DNA of 64,000 nt from Planctomycetaceae bacterium. Lineage in GTDB: Bacteria > Planctomycetota > Planctomycetia > Pirellulales > Pirellulaceae. The position numbers and the translations under genes are program-made. The notes beneath the pieces were generated by a model. It did no database searches. It was not told the DNA's origin and was given only the letters and a program-made list of their open reading frames with translations. Shown here piece by piece: positions 35,582 through 44,829 of the stretch; the first letter of the stretch is position 1; each line of letters starts with the position of its first letter. The stretch spans positions 111,931-175,930 of the forward strand of contig PBNZ01000021.1 in NCBI GenBank assembly GCA_002723275.1, given 5' to 3'.

Positions 35582-36838
35582 ATGAAAGACTGTTTGGCGG
35601 TAGTTTTAGCCGGAGGTAAGGGTTCGCGTTTGGAACCACTGACGCGAGATCGAGCAAAACCAGCAGTTCCCTTCGGAGGATCTTACCGCATCATTGACTT
35701 CTCGCTCTCCAATTGCCTCAATAGCGGTCTTCGCCGCATGTTGCTGCTCACTCAATACAAGGCGATGAGCCTCGATCGTCACATCAACCTGGGCTGGCGA
35801 CACTTTTTCTGCCGAGAACTAGGTGAATTCATTGATGTCGTTCCTCCACAACAGCGAATTGACGAGCAGTGGTACCAAGGCACTGCGGACGCTGTTTACC
35901 AGAACATCTATACGATTGAGAAAGAACGGCCCGAATACGTTGTCATCCTGGCCGGTGATCACATCTACAAGATGAATTACCGAAAAATGGTGGATTACCA
36001 CAAGGAAAACAACGCAGATCTTACGATCGGCGCCTTGCACGTGACCCCCGACCAGGCAAAACAATTTGGCGTCATGCAGGTAGACAGTGACCAGCGAATC
36101 GTCGGTTTTCAAGAAAAACCGGAAGAACCCCAGACGATTCCGGGTGACGACGAGCATTGCCTCGCATCCATGGGCATTTATGTGTTCACGGCACGTTTCC
36201 TCTTCGAGCAACTGTGCCAAGATGCGACACGTAGTCACAGCACCCATGACTTCGGTCGCGATTTGATTCCGGCCATCATCGATTCATGTCGCGTCTTCGC
36301 TTTCCCGTTCCGCGACGAAAACCGCAAAGGCGACTCTTATTGGCGCGACGTCGGCACGCTGGACGCCTACTACGAAGCGAACATGGATCTGATTTCGGTC
36401 GACCCACAATTGAACATGTACGATCAACGCTGGCCAATCCGAACGTACCAACCGAATTTCCCGCCGCCGAAGTTTGTTTTCAGCGGAGCCGATGGGGATT
36501 ACGAGCGATGTGGCCGCGCGATGGACAGTATCATTTGTCCAGGTTCGATTATTTCCGGTGGACTTGTCGAACACAGCATTCTAAGCCCCAACGTTCGCAT
36601 CAACAGTTACGCTCACGTCGAAGGCTCGATCCTCTACGAAGGCGTGAACGTCGGTCGCCGTGCTCATGTTCGCAATGCGATCATCGACAAGGGTATTTCG
36701 ATTCCAGCGGGAGCAAGAATCGGTCTAGACCCAGAAGAAGATCGAGCGAACGGTTTCACGATCAGTGACAACGGCATTGTCGTGATCGCGAACAGCGATG
36801 GCGTCGAGCACCTTGAGCATCAGGTGCAACTGGCGTAA
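35582..36838 (+). CDS. glgC: Glucose-1-phosphate adenylyltransferase
   Basis: Makes ADP-glucose from ATP and glucose-1-phosphate for glycogen synthesis. 418 residues, normal length. The N-terminal nucleotidyltransferase domain shows VVLAGGKGSRLEPLTRDRAKPAVPFGG split over the family pyrophosphorylase signature, RIIDFSLSNCLNSG, WYQGTADAVYQN and VVILAGDHIYKMNY. The C-terminal left-handed beta-helix domain begins near residue 290 (SIICPGSIISGG, VRINSYAHVEGS). GGAGTAAGG precedes the ATG. Single gene; no other glycogen genes are in the window. Confidence 0.96.
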   Translation: MKDCLAVVLAGGKGSRLEPLTRDRAKPAVPFGGSYRIIDFSLSNCLNSGLRRMLLLTQYKAMSLDRHINLGWRHFFCRELGEFIDVVPPQQRIDEQWYQGTADAVYQNIYTIEKERPEYVVILAGDHIYKMNYRKMVDYHKENNADLTIGALHVTPDQAKQFGVMQVDSDQRIVGFQEKPEEPQTIPGDDEHCLASMGIYVFTARFLFEQLCQDATRSHSTHDFGRDLIPAIIDSCRVFAFPFRDENRKGDSYWRDVGTLDAYYEANMDLISVDPQLNMYDQRWPIRTYQPNFPPPKFVFSGADGDYERCGRAMDSIICPGSIISGGLVEHSILSPNVRINSYAHVEGSILYEGVNVGRRAHVRNAIIDKGISIPAGARIGLDPEEDRANGFTISDNGIVVIANSDGVEHLEHQVQLA

Positions 36839-36909
36839 CGAGCTCCAAAATGTGACAGAAATCTGTGGCAGCGGTTTCGGCGGCAAGGGTCATCCCCTGT
36901 GCCGCGCCG

Positions 36910-37650
36910 CTAACGCCACATGTCACCATCAGCGAAGGGGTTGCCCGGGCCCTGAAGTTTTGGCTTGGGCATCGCTTTCAACATCTGCTCGGCGATTCGC
37001 AGATCGCCTCTCGACGTGATCTTCATGTTGATTTCCGAACAGGGAACCAGAGTTACGGTGTGCCCCGCCAGCTCCATGACCTGGGCATCATCAGTCGGTT
37101 TTTCTGAGGACAGTTTGCTGTAAGCATCTTGCAGAGCTTGACGACGAAAGACCTGCGGGGTCTGAGCCGCCCAAAGCCCTTCGCGGGACGTTGTTCCATC
37201 GATCGTCTGGCCATCGACCGACTTTTTGAGCGTGCTTGTGACCGGACTGGCAAGAATGGCTGCGCCAGACTTTTCAGCCGCCGAAAAGACGTCATCAATC
37301 CATTCGTTCGCCAAACACGGTCTCGCCGCATCGTGCACGGCAACAAAATCCACGTCATCGCGAACTTGAGCCAGGCCTGCACGAATCGATTCGTGACGTT
37401 CCTGACCACCATCGACAACCTCGACACCGAGAATGGCCACGTTGGCACCGAATTTCGAATGAAACTCTTCGCGATCCTCGGGGGAGATAACGATGATCAA
37501 CTGTTTCACATCATCTCGATTCAAGAAACGCTCGGCCGAATAAAGCCAAACCGACTTATTGGCCAGCGGAATGAAAGGCTTCTTGTAATGCTGGTCGTTG
37601 AACCGACGGCTTTGACCCGCCGCCGCCAAAATCACTGCAAAACTCGCCAT
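36910..37650 (-). CDS. ispD: 2-C-methyl-D-erythritol 4-phosphate cytidylyltransferase
   Basis: Third step of the non-mevalonate isoprenoid (MEP) pathway. About 246 residues from the ATG at 37650, giving MASFAVILAAAGQSRRFN, the cytidylyltransferase loop. The signature VHDAARPCL is intact, followed by AAQTPQVFRRQAL and DDAQVMELAGHTV, and the end carries SEINMKITSRGDLRIAEQML. AGGGG lies upstream of the ATG; the frame is open to 37707 without homology. Convergent with glgC. Confidence 0.94.
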   Translation of the reverse strand: MASFAVILAAAGQSRRFNDQHYKKPFIPLANKSVWLYSAERFLNRDDVKQLIIVISPEDREEFHSKFGANVAILGVEVVDGGQERHESIRAGLAQVRDDVDFVAVHDAARPCLANEWIDDVFSAAEKSGAAILASPVTSTLKKSVDGQTIDGTTSREGLWAAQTPQVFRRQALQDAYSKLSSEKPTDDAQVMELAGHTVTLVPCSEINMKITSRGDLRIAEQMLKAMPKPKLQGPGNPFADGDMWR

Positions 37651-37735
37651 GCGTTCAGATCCCCTGGGCTGGAGTCGATGAGAAAAACGTCGTCTTCTCG
37701 TTCCCAACAGCTTACCGCGCGGGAGGCCCTGGAGT

Positions 37736-37761
37736 CACTGGGAAATCCATCACTGGGAAAT
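37736..37761. repeat. Direct repeat of CACTGGGAAAT, 15-bp spacing
   Basis: CACTGGGAAAT occurs at 37736-37746 and again at 37751-37761 in the leader of ispD, about 90 bases from its start codon. It may be a binding site or chance duplication. Confidence 0.6.
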
Positions 37762-37788
37762 TCTCGTCGTGCTCTCTTGACGCGAATC

Positions 37789-37812
37789 CCCGCCTCGCGA
37801 TCGCGAGGCGGG
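37789..37812. repeat. Perfect 24-bp palindrome between the acyl-CoA dehydrogenase gene and ispD
   Basis: CCCGCCTCGCGA is followed immediately by its exact reverse complement, TCGCGAGGCGGG, centred between 37800 and 37801. It has no loop and no T tail on either strand, so it is a better fit to a protein-binding site or a mobile palindrome than to an intrinsic terminator. It sits 115 bases beyond the dehydrogenase stop and about 140 bases ahead of ispD. Confidence 0.85.
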
Positions 37813-37927
37813 CCGGAACTTTGCAGAAGTCATTTCGCACCCGAACGCAAGCAGATGTAAGGGTGCCGACACACGCGATTCAGGCGGGGGCTGAGAGAAT
37901 CGGATTGCTCCCGAGCCCCAACCTGCG

Positions 37928-39871
37928 TTACTCCGCATCATACCGCATGAGGATCTCGTCGGACTGCACATCAGCGATCGACTTATGACCGCCATCGACG
38001 AGTTGCTGTCCGAGTTTCGTGACAGCTCGGAAGTAGCGATCGGAAGGTCGACGACCTGACAATTGACGCCTCAGATCTTGGCAGAGAATGTCGGCAGCGG
38101 CATGGATGATCTCATCATCTCGACGAGCCGCATACAAACTGGTGCAAAGGATGATGACGTAGTTCTGAATACGAGCGGATAGCTCGGACATGCGGCACTG
38201 CCGATCAGCAAGTTTAAGCTGATGTTTCTGCATGACACCGCTGATTTCCAGCGGGCTACGCTGCAACTCGTTCGCGGCAAACTCAGCATGCTCTTTCAAT
38301 CGTGGCGACATATTGGGCAAGGCAGGCTTAGGTTTGCCGCCTATTTTTTCGCCCAAGAACCATTTTCCGTAAGGCATCAGCACCTTGCGCAGAGCCCAAG
38401 CGTGAGCGGGATTGGCTGGATTGGGTTTCTTGATACCGGCCGCCTGCAGAGCACGTCCAATCGGCTCGAAGTAGGTCGTCCCGTGATGTTTAACCAGAGA
38501 CTTGAAGAAGGCCATGCCCAACATTTCACCTTCGCCCTCATAGATACAGGGCGCCAGATATTCGTGGACGTTGTCCCCGAACATATGACCATGCAGGAAC
38601 GATCGACCGCCATGGGTCTTCATGTATAGTTCAATCGCTGCTTCTTTCTGTACCTCGCTACCGAAGATCTTCGCGATGATACATTCCATTTCCCCGCGAT
38701 AGCCTTCATCGATCAATTGTGAGCACCATTCCACAAGTCCGTCGCAAGCAACGATCAATCCGGCCAATCTTCCGAGCCGTCTCTGAACGAGTTCGCGTTT
38801 GGCAATCGTTTCACCATAGGTGACTCGATATTCCGCCCAGGGGAGCATGCTTGCCATCATCAATCGCATCGTGCCCGCCGAATTTGCACAGAGAGCGACG
38901 CGTCCCAAATTCAAACCGTGGTAGGCAATCGTCAGACCATTGCCACGTTTTGGCTCCAACAGATTTTCAGCGGGGACCTTGAAGTCTTTGAAGATAATGC
39001 CTTGATTATAAGTGTGCTTCAGCGCCCACAGACCGTACTTCCGTAATTGGAACTGGTCGTTTTCCTCAGAGGGCAAATCACAAACGAGGACGGCCGGGGT
39101 ATCGTCAATCAGGCAAACGAGACCGATCGTTCGACCGGGTACCACATTCGTGATAAAAAGTTTTTCGCCATTCACCAGGTAATGATCGCCCTTGAGTTCC
39201 GCACGTGTTTGCAAGGCCGTGAGATCGGAACCGGCACAAGGTTCGGTCAGCGCGAATGCCGACAGCCGTTCGCCGCTGGCGAGCTTGGGCAAGAATCGCT
39301 GCTTCTGCTCTTCGTTGCCGAACGAACTGACCGGATCCACTGCTCCAATACAGCCGTGAACAGACGCCAAACCAGCAATGGTGGGATCGACCGTTGCCAT
39401 CCGGGTCAAGAACGGAGCAAAATTACGAAACGCAGCTCCCGAACCGCCATAATTTTGATCAACGAGGAGTCCCCAATAGCCGACGCCGCCGAGATCTTCG
39501 AGCACCGTGTTGGGAATCTTCTTGTTTTCGTCCAGTAAAGTACCAGCATCGCGATGTCGTGTGACGACATCGACGGAATCATCCATCACCTTGCGGACTT
39601 CGGCCCGAGCTTCTGAAGGCGTGCTTTGAAAAAGTTCGACGGGGAGACCACGGTCCCAAACGGCACGATGCGCCGGGCTGTTGACCGTTTGGTATTGGGC
39701 TTTGAAAAGTTGCTCAACATTATCATCGGCCGAATCGATAGCACCCGTTCGACGTGCCTCGTCTTCGCTTTTGCCTCCCAACTTCAGGGCGGTTTCGGCA
39801 AAGGACTCTTGCGGTAATTCATCAGCATGAGTCGTCGTATTATTGTCGGTTCGAGAATTATCGAGCGTCAT
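37928..39871 (-). CDS. Acyl-CoA dehydrogenase
   Basis: FAD-dependent first step of fatty acid beta-oxidation. At 647 residues it has the very-long-chain/ACAD9-like size, with extra N- and C-terminal parts around the standard domain. Visible: the helical N-domain ([16 protein letters not shown]), the FAD signature [17 protein letters not shown], the [16 protein letters not shown] region and the end [15 protein letters not shown], which takes the place of the usual catalytic YEG(T)NE. AAGGATGAAACC precedes the ATG. It follows the thiolase gene by 192 bases in the same direction, so the three beta-oxidation genes are clustered but may not be on one transcript. Confidence 0.92.
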   Translation of the reverse strand: MTLDNSRTDNNTTTHADELPQESFAETALKLGGKSEDEARRTGAIDSADDNVEQLFKAQYQTVNSPAHRAVWDRGLPVELFQSTPSEARAEVRKVMDDSVDVVTRHRDAGTLLDENKKIPNTVLEDLGGVGYWGLLVDQNYGGSGAAFRNFAPFLTRMATVDPTIAGLASVHGCIGAVDPVSSFGNEEQKQRFLPKLASGERLSAFALTEPCAGSDLTALQTRAELKGDHYLVNGEKLFITNVVPGRTIGLVCLIDDTPAVLVCDLPSEENDQFQLRKYGLWALKHTYNQGIIFKDFKVPAENLLEPKRGNGLTIAYHGLNLGRVALCANSAGTMRLMMASMLPWAEYRVTYGETIAKRELVQRRLGRLAGLIVACDGLVEWCSQLIDEGYRGEMECIIAKIFGSEVQKEAAIELYMKTHGGRSFLHGHMFGDNVHEYLAPCIYEGEGEMLGMAFFKSLVKHHGTTYFEPIGRALQAAGIKKPNPANPAHAWALRKVLMPYGKWFLGEKIGGKPKPALPNMSPRLKEHAEFAANELQRSPLEISGVMQKHQLKLADRQCRMSELSARIQNYVIILCTSLYAARRDDEIIHAAADILCQDLRRQLSGRRPSDRYFRAVTKLGQQLVDGGHKSIADVQSDEILMRYDAE

Positions 39872-40063
39872 GGTTTCATCCTTTCAGGGAGCGTAATTCG
39901 CCCGGTTTGTTCCGAGGCATCACAATTCGCTCTGTAATACATCATATCTCGCGGCAAGCCGGCGGGAAGCAAGCGTGGCACCATACCCACAATCGCGCCA
40001 GGAAAATCCTGACGGTTTACGAGGGTTGGGGGCAAAAAACCCGGCCAAAAACAAGATTTACCC

Positions 40064-41221
40064 TTAAATCCGTTGGAAGATGGTCGCAATTCCCTGGCCA
40101 GCCCCGATACACATGGTGGCCAATCCGAACTCGACATCTTCATCGATCATCGTGTGAATCAAGGTGGTGGCGATGCGCGCGCCACTCGCTCCCAGAGGAT
40201 GCCCAATGGCGATTGAGCCACCGCGTACGTTGACTTTTTCGAGATCTAGTTTGAGCATGCGGGCACACGCGAGAGCTTGAGCTGCAAAAGCCTCGTTCAG
40301 TTCCACCAGCCCGATATCGTCCAATTCCATGCCGACTCGCTTCAAAACCTTCTTCGTTGCCGGCACGGGTCCGGTCCCCATCACCGAGGGTTCGACGCCA
40401 GCGACAGCGGTACCAACGATTTTAACGAGCGGCTTGAGTCCGAGTTCTTCCGCAGATGCTTCCGACATCACCAACATTGCAGCGGCACCATCATTCAGAG
40501 GCGAGCTATTGCCAGCAGTGACGGTCCCCATTTTCGGCATGAAGGCCGGGGCGAGTTGGGAGAGCGCTTCGAGACTAGAATCGGCTCGTACACACTGATC
40601 TCGAGTGGTCAGGATTTGGTTACCCTCCTCATCCAATGCATACATCGGAGTCACCTCTGCCTCGAACAAGCCCTTATCGTGAGCGTCGCTTGCGAGCTGA
40701 TGACTGCGGAGCGCGAACTCATCTTGTTCCTCGCGCGAAATGTCGTTGGTTTGAGCGAGGAATTCGGCGGTGACCCCCATCATCATGGCGCCCTTGGAGG
40801 TTCGGCGAAACATTTTCGGATTCAGATCGAGTCCATAATCCATGGGCAGGTGTTGCATGTGCTCCAATCCGCCCACAATTTGAACGTCTTCAAATCCAGC
40901 CATGATGGCATGGGTCGCCTGATTGAGTGCCTGCAAACTACTGCCGCAGAGTCGATTGATCGTCGCTCCACCTGCTTCGACGGGAAGTCCGGCCATGAGA
41001 GCAACGTTGCGGGCAACATTCAGGCCCTGTTCCATCGTTTGTTGCGTGTTTCCAAGAATCACGTCTTCGATGGCGGCGGGATCAACACCGGATCTTTCCG
41101 TCAATGCGGTAATGCATGCCACCGCGAGATCATCACTACGGACGTGTCGAAAATAGCCACGCTCTGGGTGAGCGCGTCCCACGGGGGTACGAACGCAATC
41201 AACAACGACGGCTCTCTTCAT
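40064..41221 (-). CDS. fadA: Acetyl-CoA acyltransferase (3-ketoacyl-CoA thiolase)
   Basis: Cleaves 3-ketoacyl-CoA with CoA in the last step of beta-oxidation. 385 residues. The acyl-accepting Cys92 is in [12 protein letters not shown], the active-site His in [16 protein letters not shown] and the second Cys in [21 protein letters not shown] is the usual beginning. It lies 68 bases behind the multifunctional hydratase/dehydrogenase gene, the common fadBA order. The partner of FadA in the trifunctional complex is FadB, next door. Confidence 0.95.
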   Translation of the reverse strand: MKRAVVVDCVRTPVGRAHPERGYFRHVRSDDLAVACITALTERSGVDPAAIEDVILGNTQQTMEQGLNVARNVALMAGLPVEAGGATINRLCGSSLQALNQATHAIMAGFEDVQIVGGLEHMQHLPMDYGLDLNPKMFRRTSKGAMMMGVTAEFLAQTNDISREEQDEFALRSHQLASDAHDKGLFEAEVTPMYALDEEGNQILTTRDQCVRADSSLEALSQLAPAFMPKMGTVTAGNSSPLNDGAAAMLVMSEASAEELGLKPLVKIVGTAVAGVEPSVMGTGPVPATKKVLKRVGMELDDIGLVELNEAFAAQALACARMLKLDLEKVNVRGGSIAIGHPLGASGARIATTLIHTMIDEDVEFGLATMCIGAGQGIATIFQRI

Positions 41222-41289
41222 TTTTCTGACTCCTTACTGTGCCACCGCTCCGACGCGGCGAGAAATTGCGTTGTGCGAGGTACACCCGT

Positions 41290-43428
41290 TTATGAATCGT
41301 AGAATTTCTTTCCTGCGGCTGCCATTTCGAGCAACAACGGGGTCGGTTGGGCTCTCGGCCCCATGTCTTCCAACGGCTTGAGAGCCTCGACAATATTGGC
41401 AGCGCCAAGCGTATCGGCCCAGTAGAGCAATCCGCCTTTGAAGGGAGGGAACCCGATGCCAAAAATCAGCCCCAAATCGACATCTCGGACGTCTCGGACC
41501 AGTTTTTCCTCGAGCACGCGCGTGGCCTCAAGCAACATTGGCAAGAACAAACGCGATTCGATCTCAGCCGCCGTGAACTCGCGCGTCTCTTCCTGCATGT
41601 ACGGTTCGACATACTGCTGCAGATCGGGATCCGGTTGAGCTCGTTTCTTTTTGTTCTGGTAGGAGAAGAATCCCAGGCCAGATTTTCGTCCGAGTCGGCC
41701 GGCCTTGACCAGGGCTGGCAGAATTGGCGAGGCGGAAATTCGATCCGGAAACGCCTCCCACATAGTACGGCCGGCGTAAAAGGCAGTATCGAGACCGACC
41801 ATGTCATAGAGCGTAATGGGGCCCATCGGCATCCCGAATTGCTTGGCGACCTTCTCAATATCCTTGATCTGCGCCCCATTCACAATCAATTCCAAAGCCT
41901 CGTTCATGTACGGCAAGAGCAGCCGGTTCACGAGAAAACCAGGGCCATCATTCACCACAATCGGTGACTTGCCTAAGCGTTTGGCATAAGCAACCGCTGT
42001 CGCAACCGTCTGGTCACTTGTCTTTTCGCCACGAATCACCTCGACAAGCTTCATCTTGCGTACGGGGTTGAAGAAGTGAATCCCGCAAAACTGCTCGGGT
42101 CGCTCTAACTCCGCCGCCAATTCCGTGATGGGAATGGTGGAGGTATTCGAAGCGAGAATCGCGTCCTCCCGCAATAGAGGCTCGAGGCGCCCGTAGATCT
42201 GGCGCTTCACCTCAAGGTTTTCGACAATCGCCTCAATCACGACATCAGCGGAAGCAACCTCCGCATCCGACTCAGTCGCGTTCAGCAGGGGAGCAAATTC
42301 GATTGCCCGATCCAGATCGGGTTTGCGAGTCTTTTTATTGAAGGACACCTCATCCAGAATGCCCTTCACGCCGCTCTGCAAGGCTTTCTGGTTCGCATCG
42401 GAAAGAGCCGTCACCACCTGGCGTTTCACGTTTGCGGCAGCGATCCCCGCACCCATGATCCCCGCGCCAATCACCGCGGCTGAATTGATCTTTTGGGGCG
42501 TGAATTCCCCATCTACCCCTGTATCTTTCTTGTTGCGATCGGTCAGAAAAAAGATATTGAGCAGCGCCGAGTTAACCGGAGAACCAAACAGTTTGGCCAT
42601 TCCGCGAGCTTCCAGGTCGAGAGCGGCATTCACATCCAGTCCGGCTCCTCCCAACATGACCTCCAATGCGGCAATGGGAGCCGGATATTGGCCCTTGGTT
42701 TGCTGCTGGATCATGGCGGAAGCGGTCGCACCCAAGAAACCCAACTCAGTCTCACTGATGTCGATCGGTCCCGCCCAACGCTCCCGATCCGCCAGATAGT
42801 CTTTGGATTTCTGCTCGTTCCGAATCAGGCGGATGGCGGCGTCGGTCAGCCGATCAACCGGTGCAATCTGGCTAATCCAACCGAGCTTATGTGCCTCCTC
42901 AGCACCAATCGAAGCTCCCCCCGTAACCATCTCGACCGCGTTTGCGAGGCCGATCATGCGCGGCGATCTCGCTGTTCCTCCCCACCCAGGAAAGATTCCT
43001 AACTTGACCTCTGGGAATCCTAATTCCGTTTTGGCCCCGTCACTCATGATGCGGCGGTCGCACCACATCGCCAGCTCGGCACCACCTCCCACACAGATGC
43101 CATCGATCGCGGCGACCGTGACAAAGGGGACTTCAGAAAGCCGCTGGAACAACTTTTGGCCAAGCACACACTTGTCGACGATCGCTTCATCCGGAGCATC
43201 GAGCGACGACAAGAATTCGCGTAAATCGGCACCAGCAATGAAGATGCCGGGTTTTCCCGAAGTGATTACGAGCCCAGCCAGATCACCACGCTCTTCGAGC
43301 CGATCCAAATTGACGGAAAGCTCTTCAAGGATCGGTCGAGACAGAATATTGGCGCCCTTTCCAGGCATGTCCAACGTCAGGACAGCAAGATCCGATTCGG
43401 GAAAGGACAGATTCATCGAAGTGGCCAT
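41290..43428 (-). CDS. fadB: Multifunctional enoyl-CoA hydratase / 3-hydroxyacyl-CoA dehydrogenase
   Basis: Two-enzyme beta-oxidation protein, 712 residues. N-terminal crotonase domain: GKPGIFIAGADLREF, GGGAELAMWCDRRIM, GFPEVKLGIFPGWGGTAR with both catalytic Glu positions. The Rossmann 3-hydroxyacyl-CoA dehydrogenase starts near residue 315 (GAGIMGAGIA), with HFFNPVRKMKLVEVIRG and NDGPGFLVNRLLLPYMNEA, and a second C-terminal dehydrogenase half (GIGFPPFKGGLLYW). FadJ-type identity cannot be excluded. First gene of the beta-oxidation cluster. Confidence 0.93.
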   Translation of the reverse strand: MATSMNLSFPESDLAVLTLDMPGKGANILSRPILEELSVNLDRLEERGDLAGLVITSGKPGIFIAGADLREFLSSLDAPDEAIVDKCVLGQKLFQRLSEVPFVTVAAIDGICVGGGAELAMWCDRRIMSDGAKTELGFPEVKLGIFPGWGGTARSPRMIGLANAVEMVTGGASIGAEEAHKLGWISQIAPVDRLTDAAIRLIRNEQKSKDYLADRERWAGPIDISETELGFLGATASAMIQQQTKGQYPAPIAALEVMLGGAGLDVNAALDLEARGMAKLFGSPVNSALLNIFFLTDRNKKDTGVDGEFTPQKINSAAVIGAGIMGAGIAAANVKRQVVTALSDANQKALQSGVKGILDEVSFNKKTRKPDLDRAIEFAPLLNATESDAEVASADVVIEAIVENLEVKRQIYGRLEPLLREDAILASNTSTIPITELAAELERPEQFCGIHFFNPVRKMKLVEVIRGEKTSDQTVATAVAYAKRLGKSPIVVNDGPGFLVNRLLLPYMNEALELIVNGAQIKDIEKVAKQFGMPMGPITLYDMVGLDTAFYAGRTMWEAFPDRISASPILPALVKAGRLGRKSGLGFFSYQNKKKRAQPDPDLQQYVEPYMQEETREFTAAEIESRLFLPMLLEATRVLEEKLVRDVRDVDLGLIFGIGFPPFKGGLLYWADTLGAANIVEALKPLEDMGPRAQPTPLLLEMAAAGKKFYDS

Positions 43429-43783
43429 AGCGAGCCCCGTTGTAGTTCCATGGGTCTAGGGAACTCCGCTTCGTCGAGCGGACGTCCCCGGCATTCCAAA
43501 TTTGCCTGGTCGATAAGCTGATAAGCTCCCCCGAGAAAGCTGGGGCCGTGACCGATCGCAAATCCCCTATTTTCTAATATCCGCAATTCTTTGGCACGAG
43601 AGTAGGCTAAATAGATGGTACGGCTCAAAATCTCCCCGTCAACGCTTCTCAAACCATCTAGCTATCCTATTCCAAAGTGCTCTTAGGGTCGTTAAGTTCA
43701 GAACCAACGACATCCTGTCTTCGAAATATGCATCCTGCCTTCGGAATATCACGTCCGCCCCCATCACCAAGAAAGCTGAAACG
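43429..43783. other. Divergent intergenic region with a tandem repeat; no gene supported
   Basis: 355 bases between the fadB start and the DUF4430-like gene, so it must carry both promoters. A 20-bp tandem repeat at 43711-43750 is listed separately. Small ORFs here lack supporting features. Confidence 0.5.
43711..43750. repeat. Two tandem 20-bp repeats upstream of the DUF4430-like gene
   Basis: CATCCTGTCTTCGAAATATG is followed directly by CATCCTGCCTTCGGAATATC, 17 of 20 bases identical, ending 33 bases before the start codon at 43784. Position and 20-bp (two-turn) spacing suggest an operator or a duplicated leader element. Confidence 0.75.
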
Positions 43784-44197
43784 ATGTCTACCAAGAAGCT
43801 TGTTCTGTTGGGACTCTTTCTCCCCATCGTCTACGCCTCGATCAGCTCTGCCCCCGCTGTGGCTGAGGAAAAAGAAGCACCAGTCAGTCACGTAGAATTG
43901 ATTTTTGACTTCGGTGACGGCACGGAAAAGCACTTTAAACGTCTCGCTTGGCGAGAAAAAATGACGGTTTTTGATGCGATGCGGCAGGCCGCCGCCCATC
44001 CCCGCGGCATTTCCTTCAAACACCAGGGCAAGAGAGATACGCTATTTGTGACTCAAATCGACGATCTGAAGAATGAGGGAGGGGGTAAGCGGAACTGGAT
44101 TTACCGAGTCAATGGGGAATTGGGGGATCGCAGCATCGGGATCAAGACACTGAAGGTGGGAGACGCCATCTTGTGGAGCTTCAAGCCCTATCAGTAG
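43784..44197 (+). CDS. Secreted small DUF4430-like protein
   Basis: 137 residues: a signal peptide (MSTKKLVLLGLFLPIVYASI, cleaved after SSAPAVA) and one small beta-grasp-like domain. The pattern VELIFDFGDGTEKHFKRL, MTVFDAMRQAAAHP, RNWIYRVNGE and LKVGDAILWSFKPY matches the DUF4430 type of domain, which resembles the C-terminal domain of transcobalamin and intrinsic factor. The ligand is not known; a corrinoid or other small molecule is a guess from that resemblance. The following membrane protein, 46 bases downstream, is likely co-transcribed. Confidence 0.75.
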   Translation: MSTKKLVLLGLFLPIVYASISSAPAVAEEKEAPVSHVELIFDFGDGTEKHFKRLAWREKMTVFDAMRQAAAHPRGISFKHQGKRDTLFVTQIDDLKNEGGGKRNWIYRVNGELGDRSIGIKTLKVGDAILWSFKPYQ

Positions 44198-44243
44198 AAT
44201 CTAAGGCCGCCAAAAGATATAGAAATGCTGAGGAGCCATTACT

Positions 44244-44807
44244 GTGGAACGTCGCACTGAAAAAATCCTGGTTTTCATCGCCCTGATCGCTGCCGCCGTA
44301 GGTTTGCGTCTTTATTTTCAAGTGATCCCCAACTTTGCCCCGATCGCTGCCGTCGCTCTGTTCGCGGGATTTTATTTCTCTAACCGTTGGTTCGCAGTTC
44401 TGGTTCCGATTGGAGCGATGGTGATCAGTGACCAATTCATCGGTGGTTATCAGCCGTTTTTGATGGCCGTCGTCTACAGTTTTCTGATTCTCCCAGCCTT
44501 TCTGGGAAGCCCACTGCGAAAGATATTGCAGGATCGAGGGGCAATGACCACCACATTGTCACTCGTCGGCTGCAGTCTCACCTCCTCCTTGCTGTTCTTT
44601 GTCGCAACAAACTTTGCATGTTGGCTGGTGTCGTCCTGGTACCCGCGTTCGCTGGCGGGACTCTGGCAATGCTACGTGGCCGCAATTCCATTTTTCCGAT
44701 ACACGCTGATGGGCGATCTTTTCTTTGCCGGCGTGCTGTTCGGAGGCTATGCGCTGTTCCACGCAAAGACGACAGCCACCACGCTCAATCGAGTGAGCGT
44801 GGACTAG
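44244..44807 (+). CDS. Small polytopic membrane protein (DUF6580-like, ECF S-component-like)
   Basis: 187 residues with five to six hydrophobic helices. The segment NFAPIAAVALFAGFYFSNRW, then VVYSFLILPAFLGSPLR and GLWQCYVAAIPFFRYTLMGD, is characteristic of a conserved bacterial family of unknown function that looks like ECF-transporter substrate-binding subunits. The GTG start is supported by GAGGAG about 9 bases upstream. It follows the secreted DUF4430-like protein, suggesting a binding-protein/uptake-subunit pair. No ECF ATPase or T-component is in the window, so a shared energising module would have to lie elsewhere. Confidence 0.7.
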   Translation: MERRTEKILVFIALIAAAVGLRLYFQVIPNFAPIAAVALFAGFYFSNRWFAVLVPIGAMVISDQFIGGYQPFLMAVVYSFLILPAFLGSPLRKILQDRGAMTTTLSLVGCSLTSSLLFFVATNFACWLVSSWYPRSLAGLWQCYVAAIPFFRYTLMGDLFFAGVLFGGYALFHAKTTATTLNRVSVD

Positions 44808-44829
44808 AGAGAACGAATCGAGCAATCCG

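Noticed and set aside
40277-41302. 341-residue plus-strand ORF
   Set aside because: Long only because it lies opposite the GC-biased codons of the thiolase gene; no domain or signal.
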